Below, piece after piece: positions 1-6,345 of a stretch of DNA of 10,501 nt. The position numbers and the translations under genes were made by a program. Location of the stretch: positions 1 through 10,501 of the forward strand of contig VGSO01000074.1 of assembly GCA_016874945.1 (NCBI GenBank), given 5' to 3'. Below the pieces are notes generated by a model. The model did no database searches. It was not told the origin of the DNA and worked only from the letters and a program-made list of their open reading frames with translations. Source of the stretch: Deltaproteobacteria bacterium. GTDB taxonomy: Bacteria; Desulfobacterota; Desulfobaccia; Desulfobaccales; 0-14-0-80-60-11. The stretch's first letter is position 1. Each line of letters begins with the position of its first letter.

Positions 1-96
1 CGGTTGTTTGAGTGCGAGGAAACCTTAATGGATGTCCTAGCCGAAAACCTGCGTTTCCTTTCACCAACCCGGTTAACCGAGCTCTGTGCGTGCAGC

Positions 97-129
97 TATT
101 TGTTACATTAGAAAGGGAAAATTATATTA
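97..129 (-). repeat. Fragment of the dispersed repeat element seen at 4983-5080 and 6339-6457
   Basis: Positions 97-120 match 5048-5071 at 21 of 24 bases by eye, in the same orientation. The match covers the conserved core TTTGTTRCATTWGAAAGGGA. On the minus strand the fragment begins near 129 with TAATATAA, comparable to the TTATAC end of the fuller copies. Similarity stops below about 97 and no heptamer array follows, so this would be a truncated copy. It supplies the last six codons and the stop of the barrel-like gene at 108-755. Confidence is limited because the match is short. Confidence 0.45.
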
Positions 130-755
130 GAATCGGATAGTTCTGCCCCCCAACTGGCCCACAGGTCCAGACTCATGCCATACCAGGGCAGTTCCTGGCT
201 GCGGGTGATATACCATTGGAGATAGGTGCCGGGAAAGTCGCCCACTTCCCGGTAGGCGGCGAACCCGAATTCGAACCAGGGCAGTTTATACCCGAAGCCG
301 CCGTAGATCTCCCGTTGGTCGAAGGCCGAGTTGTTTTTGTCCAGCAAATAGTAGATAAAGCCCGCGGTAAGATTGAGGCTCTTGATGACCTCGTACGTGT
401 AGGAAATGGTGAAGTCCGTTTCGTTCCACCGGGGGCCGCGCCGTTTTTGGACGCCGAAGGGATTCTTTTCACTGGTGTCGAAGTTGCCCCAGACGTTGAC
501 CGTGAGCCCCTTGTAGGCGCCGGTGAAGGACGGCTGGAGGACCGCGCTGTCCCGGCTCAAGGCCACGCCCCGGAAAACGTACTGATTATAAACGTCCGTT
601 TGCAGAGTCCAGGTGGGTTTTTCCGGCGGCGCCGGCTCTTCCGGCGGTTTTACCGGCTCTTCGGCACAAGCCTGGCTCAGTCCCCCTCCGACAAAACCCG
701 CCATCGCGACAACCAGGAAAAACCCTGTAACCCAGCCAATAAAACTTCTCTTCAT
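108..755 (-). CDS. Outer-membrane beta-barrel-like protein (TorF-type putative porin), probably 3'-truncated
   Basis: 215 residues. Residues 1-31 form a signal peptide (MKRSF, hydrophobic stretch, cleavage near ACA|EE), followed by a Pro/Glu-rich linker (32-47). From 48 on the protein is rich in alternating aromatic/polar strands. The YVFRG motif at 59-63 is typical of the putative porin family often labelled TorF or 'conserved outer membrane protein'. A strong ribosome site (GGGGGAG, eight bases before ATG) supports the start. Family relatives usually run on through several more strands after the segment equivalent to LDLWASWG; here the protein stops soon after, and its last six codons plus TAA lie in a repeat fragment (97-129). 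The terminal Phe resembles a barrel sorting signal but may be accidental. Substrate unknown; family assignment is by pattern only. Confidence 0.75.
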   Translation of the reverse strand: MKRSFIGWVTGFFLVVAMAGFVGGGLSQACAEEPVKPPEEPAPPEKPTWTLQTDVYNQYVFRGVALSRDSAVLQPSFTGAYKGLTVNVWGNFDTSEKNPFGVQKRRGPRWNETDFTISYTYEVIKSLNLTAGFIYYLLDKNNSAFDQREIYGGFGYKLPWFEFGFAAYREVGDFPGTYLQWYITRSQELPWYGMSLDLWASWGAELSDSNIIFPF

Positions 756-1005
756 TTTCGTACTCCCCCTTCATAGATTGGCTTCTCAGATTCGGCCCCG
801 CGATTCAGTGGCGGATTTTAGCTTGCTTCCTCAGAATCCCTGGGTTTTAGGTATAACAAGCAAGCTTCCTCGGTATTCTTCCTTCTCCCCGTGTGACGGG
901 GTGACTGTTAGGAGATGTGGTAGGTTCAGTGACATTGGCGTCCCGCCAGTGACAACCTTCTGGCCCTGCTTTCTGAAACCTTTGCCGCCCTTGACTGGGG
1001 AGAAC

Positions 1006-1338
1006 CTACATGGCCCCGGTCTTGGGCACCGCTAAAGGGGGCAATTTGGGGATCTCCGGCGCCAGTTCCTGGTGTTTCATGCCAAAAGCCTTCATTTCAA
1101 AAAGTTTAGGGTTAGTTTGTTTCGTCAACTCAATTTCTTTGGGTGATAAGATGCGAACCACCCCCTTATCATCCATGATGGCAAACTGATCCCCCCGGGC
1201 GATGCAAGCCCCCACTGTTTCTTCCCCCTTGAGTTCTTGCCGGGAAACGCAGAGCATCTTATCGGCCAGGGCGACGGAGGCGGCGAAAATGACCATGGCC
1301 AAAGTCGCCACTAACACTACCACCAGCTTTGAGCGCAT
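1006..1338 (-). CDS. Small secreted protein of unknown function
   Basis: 110 residues. A clear signal peptide spans 1-25 (MRSK, hydrophobic core, ALA|DK), giving a mature exported protein of about 85 residues. Two cysteines (30 and 45) could form one disulfide in the periplasm. The middle part (about 50-70, QFAIMDDKGVVRILSPKE) reads like a short beta hairpin plus helix start; the tail is Pro-rich (94-106). GGAAGGAG lies about six bases before the ATG, so translation is likely strong. It lies 96 bp downstream of glnB on the same strand and could be read through from the amt-glnB transcript, but the gap also holds an inverted repeat (1366-1397). I do not recognise the family. Confidence 0.7.
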   Translation of the reverse strand: MRSKLVVVLVATLAMVIFAASVALADKMLCVSRQELKGEETVGACIARGDQFAIMDDKGVVRILSPKEIELTKQTNPKLFEMKAFGMKHQELAPEIPKLPPLAVPKTGAM

Positions 1339-1365
1339 ATTTTCTCCTTCCTTTTACCGAAGTTT

Positions 1366-1397
1366 GGGTCTCAATTAAAATCGCCAAAAGGAGACCC
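1366..1397. repeat. Inverted repeat between glnB and the small secreted gene
   Basis: GGGTCTC (1366-1372) and GAGACCC (1391-1397) form a perfect 7-bp stem with an 18-base AT-rich loop. No T tract follows on the minus strand, so it is not a standard terminator. It could be an mRNA structure or operator ahead of the gene at 1006-1338. Confidence 0.3.
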
Positions 1398-1434
1398 GGC
1401 CCGGCATATTCCCGGACCAGGTCCCGGCCCTGGG

Positions 1435-1773
1435 TTAGACTGCGCCTTCCCCCGTTTCCCCGGTGCGGATGCGGATGACCTCGGCCACCGGGTAGACGAA
1501 GATCTTGCCGTCGCCGATGCGGCCGGTGCGGGCTTTGTCAATGATGGCATCCACCACCGCCTGGGCTTTTTCATCCGAAGCCACCACCTCGATCTTCACC
1601 TTGGGAAGAAAATCCACCTGATACTCCATGCCCCGGTAAACTTCCCGGAGCCCTTTTTGCCTCCCGAAACCCTTGACTTCGGTGACCGTCATGCCCTGGA
1701 TGCTGATCTGGTGCAGGGCTTCCTTAACCGGTTCCAACTTGAAAGGCTGGATAATCGCCTCTATCTTTTTCAT
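1435..1773 (-). CDS. glnB: PII nitrogen regulatory signal-transduction protein (GlnB/GlnK)
   Basis: 112 residues, the usual PII length. PII trimers sense ATP/ADP and 2-oxoglutarate; they control ammonium transport, glutamine synthetase adenylylation and NtrB/NtrC. Visible signatures: MKKIEAIIQPFKL at the N-terminus, the ligand/T-loop region TEVKGFGRQKG (31-41), the T-loop YRGMEYQVDFLPK with Tyr51 at the site uridylylated in enterobacterial PII, and the C-terminal signature TGRIGDGKIFV followed by IRIRTGE. All are intact. GGGAGG precedes the ATG. It starts only 21 bp after the amt stop, so the two are cotranscribed; by context it acts as the GlnK that blocks Amt under nitrogen excess, though the sequence reads equally well as GlnB. 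Confidence 0.96.
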   Translation of the reverse strand: MKKIEAIIQPFKLEPVKEALHQISIQGMTVTEVKGFGRQKGLREVYRGMEYQVDFLPKVKIEVVASDEKAQAVVDAIIDKARTGRIGDGKIFVYPVAEVIRIRTGETGEGAV

Positions 1774-1794
1774 GCTAAACCTCCCGAGGTTAAT

Positions 1795-3030
1795 TTAGAT
1801 GCTGTAGCCGGCTTCTTGATGTTCCGACAGGTCCAGACCGGCGACTTCTTCTTCGGGCGTCACCCGCAGGCCCATGGTGGCGTCGAGAATCTTGAGGAGC
1901 CCCCAACTGACGATGAAGGAGAAAACGATGATCACGCCCACCGCCAGGGTCTGAATCACCAACTGCTGGGGATTGCCGAATAACAGGCCGTCCGCGCCTG
2001 CGGAGTTAATGGCCTTGGAAGCCAACAACCCGGTGGCCAGGGCGCCCCAGATGCCGCCCACGCAGTGCACGCCCACCACGTCCAGGGAGTCGTCATAGCC
2101 CAACTTGACCTTGGCCAGGACCGCCAGGTAGCAGATGCTGCCCGCGCCCAGACCGATGATGATGGCAGACATGGGACCTACGAAACCCGCCGCGGGAGTG
2201 ACGGCCACCAATCCGGCCACCGCGCCCGAGGCCGCGCCCAGGGAGGTGGGCTTGCCCCGGATGATCCACTCCAGGCCGGTCCAGGAGAGCACCGCGGCGC
2301 AGGTGGCCAGGTGGGTGGCGGTAAAGGCAGTGCTGGCCAGGCCGCCCGAAGCCAGGGCGCTGCCGGCGTTGAAGCCGAACCAGCCGAACCACAGCAGCCC
2401 GGCCCCCAACACGGTCATGGGCAGGTTGTGGGGGATAAAGGCCTCGGCGCCGTTGCCGTAGCCCCCCCAGCCCTTGCGGGGTCCCATCACCAGGGCCGCG
2501 GCCAGGGCTGCGACGCCGGCATTAATGTGCACCACCGTGCCCCCGGCAAAGTCCAAGGCCCCCAGGCCTTTGAGCCAGCCGCCGTCGCCCCAGACCCAGT
2601 GAGCCACGGGATCGTACACCAGGGTGGCCCACAGGATTATGAAAACCAAAAAAGTGCTGAATTTCATGCGCTCGGCCCAGGCGCCGGTGATCAGGGCCGG
2701 AGTGATGATGGCGAACATGGCTTGATAAATCATAAAGGTCTGGTGGGGGATAGTCTCGGAATAAGCCTTGAAAGGCTCCAGGCCCACGCCGTTGAGCCCG
2801 AGCCAATCGAGATTGCCGATGATGCCGCCCACATCCGGGCCAAAGGCCAGGCTGTAGCCGAAGAGGGCCCATTGCACCCCGATGACGCCCAGCATGATAA
2901 AGTTTTGCATGAGGGTGCCCAACACGTTTTTGCTGCGCACCATGCCGCCGTAAAACAAGGCCAACCCCGGGGTCATAAGCATCACCAGGGCGGCGGAGAC
3001 CAAGACAAAGGCAGTGTCTGCCGAATTCAT
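1795..3030 (-). CDS. amt: Ammonium transporter (Amt family)
   Basis: 411 residues, about 11 membrane segments, inner membrane, functional as a trimer. It conducts ammonium into the cell when external levels are low. Signatures: MLMTPGLALFYGGMVR (17-32); Asp160 and His168 in DFAGGTVVHINAG, with the second pore histidine His322 in GVHCVGGIWG (the twin-His pair); Phe106 in the periplasmic gate region and the FGFNAGSAL segment (218-226). The cytoplasmic tail (about 388-411) keeps the GLRVTPEEE.GLD..EH motif through which PII proteins block the pore. There is no cleaved signal peptide; the first segment starts at residue 6. GGGAGG lies upstream of ATG. First gene of an amt-glnB operon with a sigma-54 promoter at 3078-3093. 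Confidence 0.97.
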   Translation of the reverse strand: MNSADTAFVLVSAALVMLMTPGLALFYGGMVRSKNVLGTLMQNFIMLGVIGVQWALFGYSLAFGPDVGGIIGNLDWLGLNGVGLEPFKAYSETIPHQTFMIYQAMFAIITPALITGAWAERMKFSTFLVFIILWATLVYDPVAHWVWGDGGWLKGLGALDFAGGTVVHINAGVAALAAALVMGPRKGWGGYGNGAEAFIPHNLPMTVLGAGLLWFGWFGFNAGSALASGGLASTAFTATHLATCAAVLSWTGLEWIIRGKPTSLGAASGAVAGLVAVTPAAGFVGPMSAIIIGLGAGSICYLAVLAKVKLGYDDSLDVVGVHCVGGIWGALATGLLASKAINSAGADGLLFGNPQQLVIQTLAVGVIIVFSFIVSWGLLKILDATMGLRVTPEEEVAGLDLSEHQEAGYSI

Positions 3031-3404
3031 AAACCATTTCCTCCCGTTTTGGTAAGCCTGGTTTAAGAAATTCTATAAGCAAAGGCCATGCCATATTTAA
3101 TTATTAATAATTCCAATTACTTGTCTCCTTATGGTCAAAATTAAACCTAACAATAATGTTAATAATATTTTTGGCTTATAACATATATGTTGATATTAAG
3201 TCTGGCACAAGAGGACATAAAAGTTATTAATCTGCATTATTGTAAGACATTCCAAATCCTGTAAAACTAGTGATGCGCAACAGCCCCGGGGAATGGCGTC
3301 GAAAAAGAATTTCTCTCCCTGCCAGCCGGGTTTATGATATGTTGATCCAATATCCAAACCGCTCGAACCTTTCGGGCGGCCACCGACGCGCCAGGGGGTG
3401 GGGC
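3031..3404. other. AT-rich divergent intergenic region between amt and the lipoprotein gene
   Basis: No gene is supported here. About 3096-3250 is much more AT-rich than its surroundings, as expected for a regulatory region upstream of a sigma-54 promoter. It contains a 12-bp perfect palindrome AACATATATGTT (3180-3191), a possible operator. I could not find a good match to the NtrC site. A loose sigma-70-like pair for the rightward gene (TTGTAA near 3239, TAAAAC 16 bases later) is possible but weak. Confidence 0.5.
3078..3093 (-). promoter_or_regulatory. Sigma-54 (RpoN) promoter for amt-glnB
   Basis: On the minus strand the sequence reads TGGCATG GCCT TTGCT. It matches the consensus TGGCAYR-N4-TTGCW, with the -24 GG at 3092-3091 and the -12 GC at 3080-3079. 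This would start transcription near 3067, leaving a leader of roughly 37 bases before the amt ATG that contains its ribosome site. amt-glnK operons are classic NtrC/sigma-54 targets, so context and sequence agree. Confidence 0.82.
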
Positions 3405-3839
3405 ATGGACCGGGAAAATCCCAGCGGCCGGAAAAATAATGGAAGATATGGGGCACTGTTTGTCGTCTGGGTCTGTCTGATGATAGCAGCCTGCGCCCCC
3501 GAGGTGGTGCCGCCCCCGCTGCCCACTTATCCTGGCAAGGTGTTCACTGATGATGGCAAAGCCTTTTACGTGTGGAATCTCAGGCTGCCGGGCACCCGGC
3601 AGGAGTTGGTGGCCAAGATCGGCGGCACCCAGACCTGGGTGCCCTTGAGCGTGGTCCACGGGGTGCGCTTCTTGGGGCCGGAGCAGGACCGCTACCGGGA
3701 ATCAGAGATCTACACCATTTCCGGGGAAAAGTTCCGGGGGCAGGTATTTGTGGGAGGATTGCTGGAAGGCACCACCGATATGGGCTACTGGAACATGCCC
3801 CTGAACAAGGTGGAGGAGTTTCAGATGGTGGCCCCGTAA
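3405..3839 (+). CDS. Putative lipoprotein of unknown function
   Basis: 144 residues from the ATG at 3405, chosen because it places a compact lipoprotein signal at the N-terminus (charged 1-15, hydrophobic 16-28, lipobox IAAC with Cys30) and has a G-rich ribosome site (AGGGGGTG) just upstream. The frame is open further up to 3270, but that extension would bury the signal. The mature part begins with a Pro-rich linker (about 31-43), then a beta-rich domain with the pattern VPLSVVHGVRFLG (79-91) ... SGEKFRGQVFVG (106-117) ... LEGTTDMGYWNMPLNKVEEF. This resembles strand-turn repeats in which a residue or DNA-independent surface is displayed, but I cannot name a family. A heptamer repeat array starts three bases after the stop. 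Next gene is pilD, 173 bp on. Confidence 0.72.
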   Translation: MDRENPSGRKNNGRYGALFVVWVCLMIAACAPEVVPPPLPTYPGKVFTDDGKAFYVWNLRLPGTRQELVAKIGGTQTWVPLSVVHGVRFLGPEQDRYRESEIYTISGEKFRGQVFVGGLLEGTTDMGYWNMPLNKVEEFQMVAP

Positions 3840-3842
3840 AGG

Positions 3843-3867
3843 GGTTTTCGGTTTTCGGTTTTCGGTT
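3843..3867 (+). repeat. Heptamer tandem array (GGTTTTC), 3.6 units
   Basis: Three exact GGTTTTC units (3843-3863) plus GGTT, beginning three bases after the lipoprotein stop codon. It is the exact reverse complement, over 22 bases (3843-3864), of the array in front of pilD (3988-4009). Confidence 0.93.
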
Positions 3868-3980
3868 AAACTGAATCCTAATGAAATTGGAGACCAACAA
3901 TGGATGACCGATTGTCCTACGCCTACTACTCTTGTGTCGGCCACTGGTTGGCCACTTAAGATTCCATCATGGATTCACCC

Positions 3981-4008
3981 CGAAAAGCGAAAACCGAAAA
4001 CCGAAAAC
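3981..4008 (+). repeat. Heptamer tandem array (CGAAAAC), 4 units, directly before pilD
   Basis: One CGAAAAG and three exact CGAAAAC units, ending four bases before the pilD ATG. It occupies the place where a Shine-Dalgarno sequence would be; none is visible. It can pair with 3843-3864 in a transcript covering both. Confidence 0.93.
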
Positions 4009-4012
4009 CTCG

Positions 4013-4771
4013 ATGAGCTATGTCCTGGCGTTTCTGGTGGGTCTGGCCCTGGGGAGCTTCCTCAATGTGGTCATTACCCGCCTGCCCCGGGGAGAGGTTT
4101 TCTGGCGGGGCCGGTCCCGCTGCCCCCGGTGTCACGCCCCCATCCCCTGGCAGGACAACCTGCCGCTGATAAGCTTCATCCGGTTGAAAGGCCGCTGCCG
4201 CCACTGCCGTGAACCCATCTCCCGGCGTTATCCCCTGGTGGAATTGGCCGGGGGCCTGCTGGCCGTGGCCCTGTGGCGCCGCTTTCCCGGCAGCTATCTG
4301 TTGCTGGTTTACGGCCCCTTTGGCGCCGCGCTGCTAACCTTAAGCGCCATCGACCTGGAACACTGGATTCTGCCTGACGTCATCACTGTGCCAGGGGCGG
4401 TCCTGGGTCTGGGCCTGTCCCTGGTGCTGCCCCACCTGCGGTTTTGGGAGGCGGCCTTGGGGGCCGTGGTGGGGAGCGCCTTGTTTTACGGAGTTGCCTG
4501 GGTTTATGAGAAGTGGGCCGGGAAGATGGGTCTGGGGGGCGGCGACATCAAGCTCATAGCCTTTATTGGCGCGTTTCTGGGGATTAAAGCGGTGCCGGTG
4601 GTCATTTTCTACAGCGCCGCCATGGGCGCCGGCGCGGGCCTGGCCCAGGCCCTGATGACCCGTCGCCTGAGAAAGGGGCAGTGGCGCACCGTGGCCTTGC
4701 CCTACGGCCCTTTCCTGGCCGCCGCGGCCCTGCTTTACCTGTTGGCGGGCATTGAGTTTTTTCCAGATTGA
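4013..4771 (+). CDS. pilD: Prepilin peptidase / N-methyltransferase (type IV leader peptidase)
   Basis: 252 residues, normal length. This inner-membrane aspartyl protease cleaves and N-methylates type IV prepilins and type II secretion pseudopilins. The N-terminal segment VGLALGSFLNVVITRLPRGE (9-28) is the family signature. The cytosolic methyltransferase domain has the four zinc-type cysteines CPRC (37-40) and CRHC (62-65). The catalytic aspartates are Asp114 in SAIDLEHWILPD and Asp178 in the GGGDIK (GxGD-type) motif. About seven or eight membrane segments follow to the C-terminus. ATG 4013 was chosen because the family begins here; the upstream in-frame extension encodes heptamer repeats. 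No Shine-Dalgarno is seen. No other pilus or secretion genes adjoin it, so its substrates are encoded elsewhere. Confidence 0.95.
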   Translation: MSYVLAFLVGLALGSFLNVVITRLPRGEVFWRGRSRCPRCHAPIPWQDNLPLISFIRLKGRCRHCREPISRRYPLVELAGGLLAVALWRRFPGSYLLLVYGPFGAALLTLSAIDLEHWILPDVITVPGAVLGLGLSLVLPHLRFWEAALGAVVGSALFYGVAWVYEKWAGKMGLGGGDIKLIAFIGAFLGIKAVPVVIFYSAAMGAGAGLAQALMTRRLRKGQWRTVALPYGPFLAAAALLYLLAGIEFFPD

Positions 4772-4982
4772 AGGAACGCAGAAGGCCCCTGTGTTTTCAG
4801 CTCTCCCCAATGGGACAACCGGTGCCCGGCGGTTCATGGGGGCGGCGTCCATGGCGCGGCTACATCCAAGAGGAAATGAACCACAAAAGAGAATTGCATG
4901 AGTGGCGCAGGCTTCCATCCTGTGGGCAATCTCTGGAAAGCCGGACTGGACCCTGCCCCTGACCCGCTAGGACCAGGGCGCC

Positions 4983-5080
4983 TAATACCGTTTTCGGTTT
5001 TCGGTTTTCGGTTAGGAAAACCTGGAATACCAATAAGTTACAAATTGTATTTGTTGCATTTGAAAGGGAATCAAGTATAA
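4983..5080 (-). repeat. Copy A of a ~100-bp MITE-like repeat carrying a heptamer array
   Basis: Left boundary TAATACC (4983-4989), three GTTTTCG heptamers (4990-5010), then about 67 bp of unique sequence ending in AGTATAA (5074-5080). In reverse complement it matches copy B (6339-6457): 27 bases are identical across the array and its TAATACC border, and I count 37 of 52 identical without gaps at the other end (5029-5080 against 6390-6339). The middle differs mainly in heptamer number (three against six). The ends form a short imperfect inverted repeat of TWATACY type. No coding capacity. Confidence 0.72.
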
Positions 5081-5182
5081 AACAAGTCGGGCGGGGTCTC
5101 CCCGCCTTACATTCATTGCCTGTTGACCGCAAATCAGTACAAGAATTTTTCCGCCCCCAAGGAGCATTACCATAACGGCCCC

Positions 5183-5217
5183 TAATAAAAAGGGGGAGGT
5201 CCCGCAAAGACCTCCCC
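5183..5217 (-). terminator. Rho-independent terminator of the small secreted gene at 5348-5728
   Basis: On the minus strand a perfect 9-bp stem (GGGGAGGTC 5217-5209 with GACCTCCCC 5201-5193, 7-base loop) is followed by CTTTTTATTA (5192-5183). It lies about 130 bp beyond the stop of the gene reading towards it. Confidence 0.8.
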
Positions 5218-5347
5218 TAATATTCCCCCAGATTCGCTAAGCCAGGAGGCGGTTTTTATAGGGGCGCGATTTATATTACGCCCCTGCACCTGTTGCTTTT
5301 CGATTGTCCCTTAGGGTTAAATTTTTCCCTGACTGCCGCAGTTCTCT

Positions 5348-5728
5348 TCAATACTCGGTGGCGGGTGTGGGTTGAAAGATTCCCTTATCCTCGTACTGGG
5401 GGGCGCTGCGGCCCAGGGGACGGGCGAAAGTCCAGCCTCCGGGTTGGACGATGAGGGCATGGGCCGCATCCCCGGCGCTGCCCGAAGGCGCGGTGAAGGG
5501 GAGGGTCACCACAAAAAGGGCGGTCCCCACCACCGTGGTGGCCAGTCCCAGCGGCCGTCCCACGGCCGCGTCTACAAAGATCACCGACGAAGCGGGTTTC
5601 TTGGGAGGAGGCGTCGCGAAGCCCTTTTCGGCGCTTCTCATGGTATAGCCCATTTGTCCCCAGGCGGCGCCAGTCCCCATCAACAACAGGCTGACGGCCA
5701 GCGTCAAGGCCCACGCTTTCCGTATCAT
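5348..5728 (-). CDS. Small exported protein with a conserved RPLG motif pattern, function unknown
   Basis: 126 residues. Signal peptide 1-24 (MIRKAW, hydrophobic, AAWG|Q). After a Pro/Lys-rich stretch comes a conserved-looking core (50-106): VDAAVGRPLGLATTVVGTA, a hydrophobic run FVVTLPFT, then AGDAAHALIVQP and TFARPLG. The pattern of two RPLG motifs around a hydrophobic GTALFVVTLP segment is one I associate with small uncharacterised proteins of Geobacter-like and pseudomonad genomes, some labelled 'multidrug transporter' without evidence. It may sit in or on the inner membrane by that central segment (61-78). GGGGAGGG lies about nine bases before ATG. Monocistronic by layout: own terminator at 5183-5217 and palindromic sites upstream. 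Confidence 0.75.
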   Translation of the reverse strand: MIRKAWALTLAVSLLLMGTGAAWGQMGYTMRSAEKGFATPPPKKPASSVIFVDAAVGRPLGLATTVVGTALFVVTLPFTAPSGSAGDAAHALIVQPGGWTFARPLGRSAPQYEDKGIFQPTPATEY

Positions 5729-5755
5729 GACAGGTCCCTCCCCGATTATTAGCGG

Positions 5756-5787
5756 TTATCTTTCATAATAAGATAAGAGGCCTCTTA
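5756..5787. promoter_or_regulatory. Overlapping palindromes upstream of the 5348-5728 gene
   Basis: TTATCTT (5756-5762) and AAGATAA (5770-5776) form a 7-bp inverted repeat, immediately joined to a perfect 14-bp palindrome TAAGAGGCCTCTTA (5774-5787). They lie 28-59 bp upstream of the ATG, where a promoter or operator would be. A possible -10 (TATTAT) falls in the spacer between arms of the first. Function is inferred from position only. Confidence 0.4.
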
Positions 5788-5858
5788 AATCCACTGTTTT
5801 CATTCTAGGCGCCGGAAATAATTCTCCATTCCGGTTCCCGAGCCCAAGGCATCCGGTG

Positions 5859-6345
5859 ACGTACAGAAATACCCCGGTGGCCGGCGCCGTGATGAAGGTG
5901 GAACATGAGCATGCCCGCTGCGGCGCCTGGGTCTACCTGGCGGCGCGTGATGTTCACCGAGTCAAAAACTGTTTGGCCGCTGTGAGCCCCAAAACGGCAT
6001 CGAGCCGTTCGATCGGCTGGTGGCCGATGTTATGAGCCGGCCACCCTATGCCGAGGCCAGGCGGGTATTCTGGATCGTGGATAACGACTCGGCGCATCGG
6101 GGTCCACGCTCCATGGCGCGCCTCCCACAACGCTACGGCAACCTGGTACTGGTGCATGGACCGGTTCTTGCGAGCTGGCTGAATCAGATGGAAATTTACT
6201 TTTCCATTCTACAACGTAAGGCTCTGGTGCCCAACGACATCCAATCGCTCGAAGAACTGGAGGAACGCCTCCTAGTTTTTCAAAGTTATTACGAGCAGAT
6301 CGCTCAACCAGGCGAATGGAGGTTTACGCGGCGCGATCTTATACC
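5859..6345 (+). pseudogene. IS630-family transposase remnant, 5'-truncated and frameshifted
   Basis: Homologous reading starts near 5859 in one frame (KVEHEHARCGAWVYLAARDVHR, here split: AWVYLAARDVHR at about 5925-5960) and continues in another from about 5966 (LFGRCEP, IEPFDRLVADVM, then RRVFWIVDNDSAHRG). It goes on through LVLVHGPVLASWLNQMEIYF to EWRFTRRDL. These are the second half of the IS630 DDE domain: the second catalytic Asp (in VDND) and the Glu (NQMEIYF) are present, but the first Asp and N-terminal helix-turn-helix are missing. The frame change falls at the A5 run 5964-5968; one added A would restore reading. The 3' end runs into the repeat element at 6339. Not functional. No terminal inverted repeats of the original element were found; the 5' boundary is approximate. 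Confidence 0.85.

Larger units (their letters stand above)
4772..5347. other. Gene-free region with repeats between pilD and the small secreted gene
   Basis: I find no convincing gene. Contents: an imperfect inverted repeat GGCTTCCA (4910-4917) / TGGAAAGCC (4934-4942), REP-like in style; a repeat element (4983-5080); a GC hairpin GGCGGGG-TCT-CCCCGCC (5090-5106) without a T tract; a minus-strand terminator (5183-5217); and a weaker inverted repeat AGGGGCG (5260-5266) / CGCCCCT (5279-5285). Short open frames here cross the heptamer array or lack a start context. No clear terminator for pilD was seen. Confidence 0.6.

Noticed and set aside
1..111. Open frame on the plus strand from the window edge to a TAG at 109-111, possibly the end of a gene entering from the left
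   Set aside because: Only 36 codons, no recognisable family, and such a length is open by chance fairly often; it also overlaps the repeat fragment at 97-129.
887..901. CCCCGT-GTG-ACGGGG hairpin as a terminator for the 1006-1338 gene
   Set aside because: Short stem and no T tract on either side; also a 9-bp inverted repeat at 820-828/858-866 nearby lacks terminator features.
2065..3066. 333-codon plus-strand frame opposite amt
   Set aside because: Shadow of a clear Amt gene in GC-rich sequence; low-complexity Gly/Gln/His-rich translation with no domain.
3203..3218. Second sigma-54-like start on the plus strand (TGGCAC at 3203-3208)
   Set aside because: The -12 half is absent: GACAT stands where TTGCW is required.
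4898..5080. 60-codon plus-strand frame after pilD
   Set aside because: Its middle is translated heptamer repeat and its end is repeat element A; no ribosome site.
5090..5106. GGCGGGG-TCT-CCCCGCC hairpin as the pilD terminator
   Set aside because: No T run follows and it lies more than 300 bp beyond the gene, past a repeat element.
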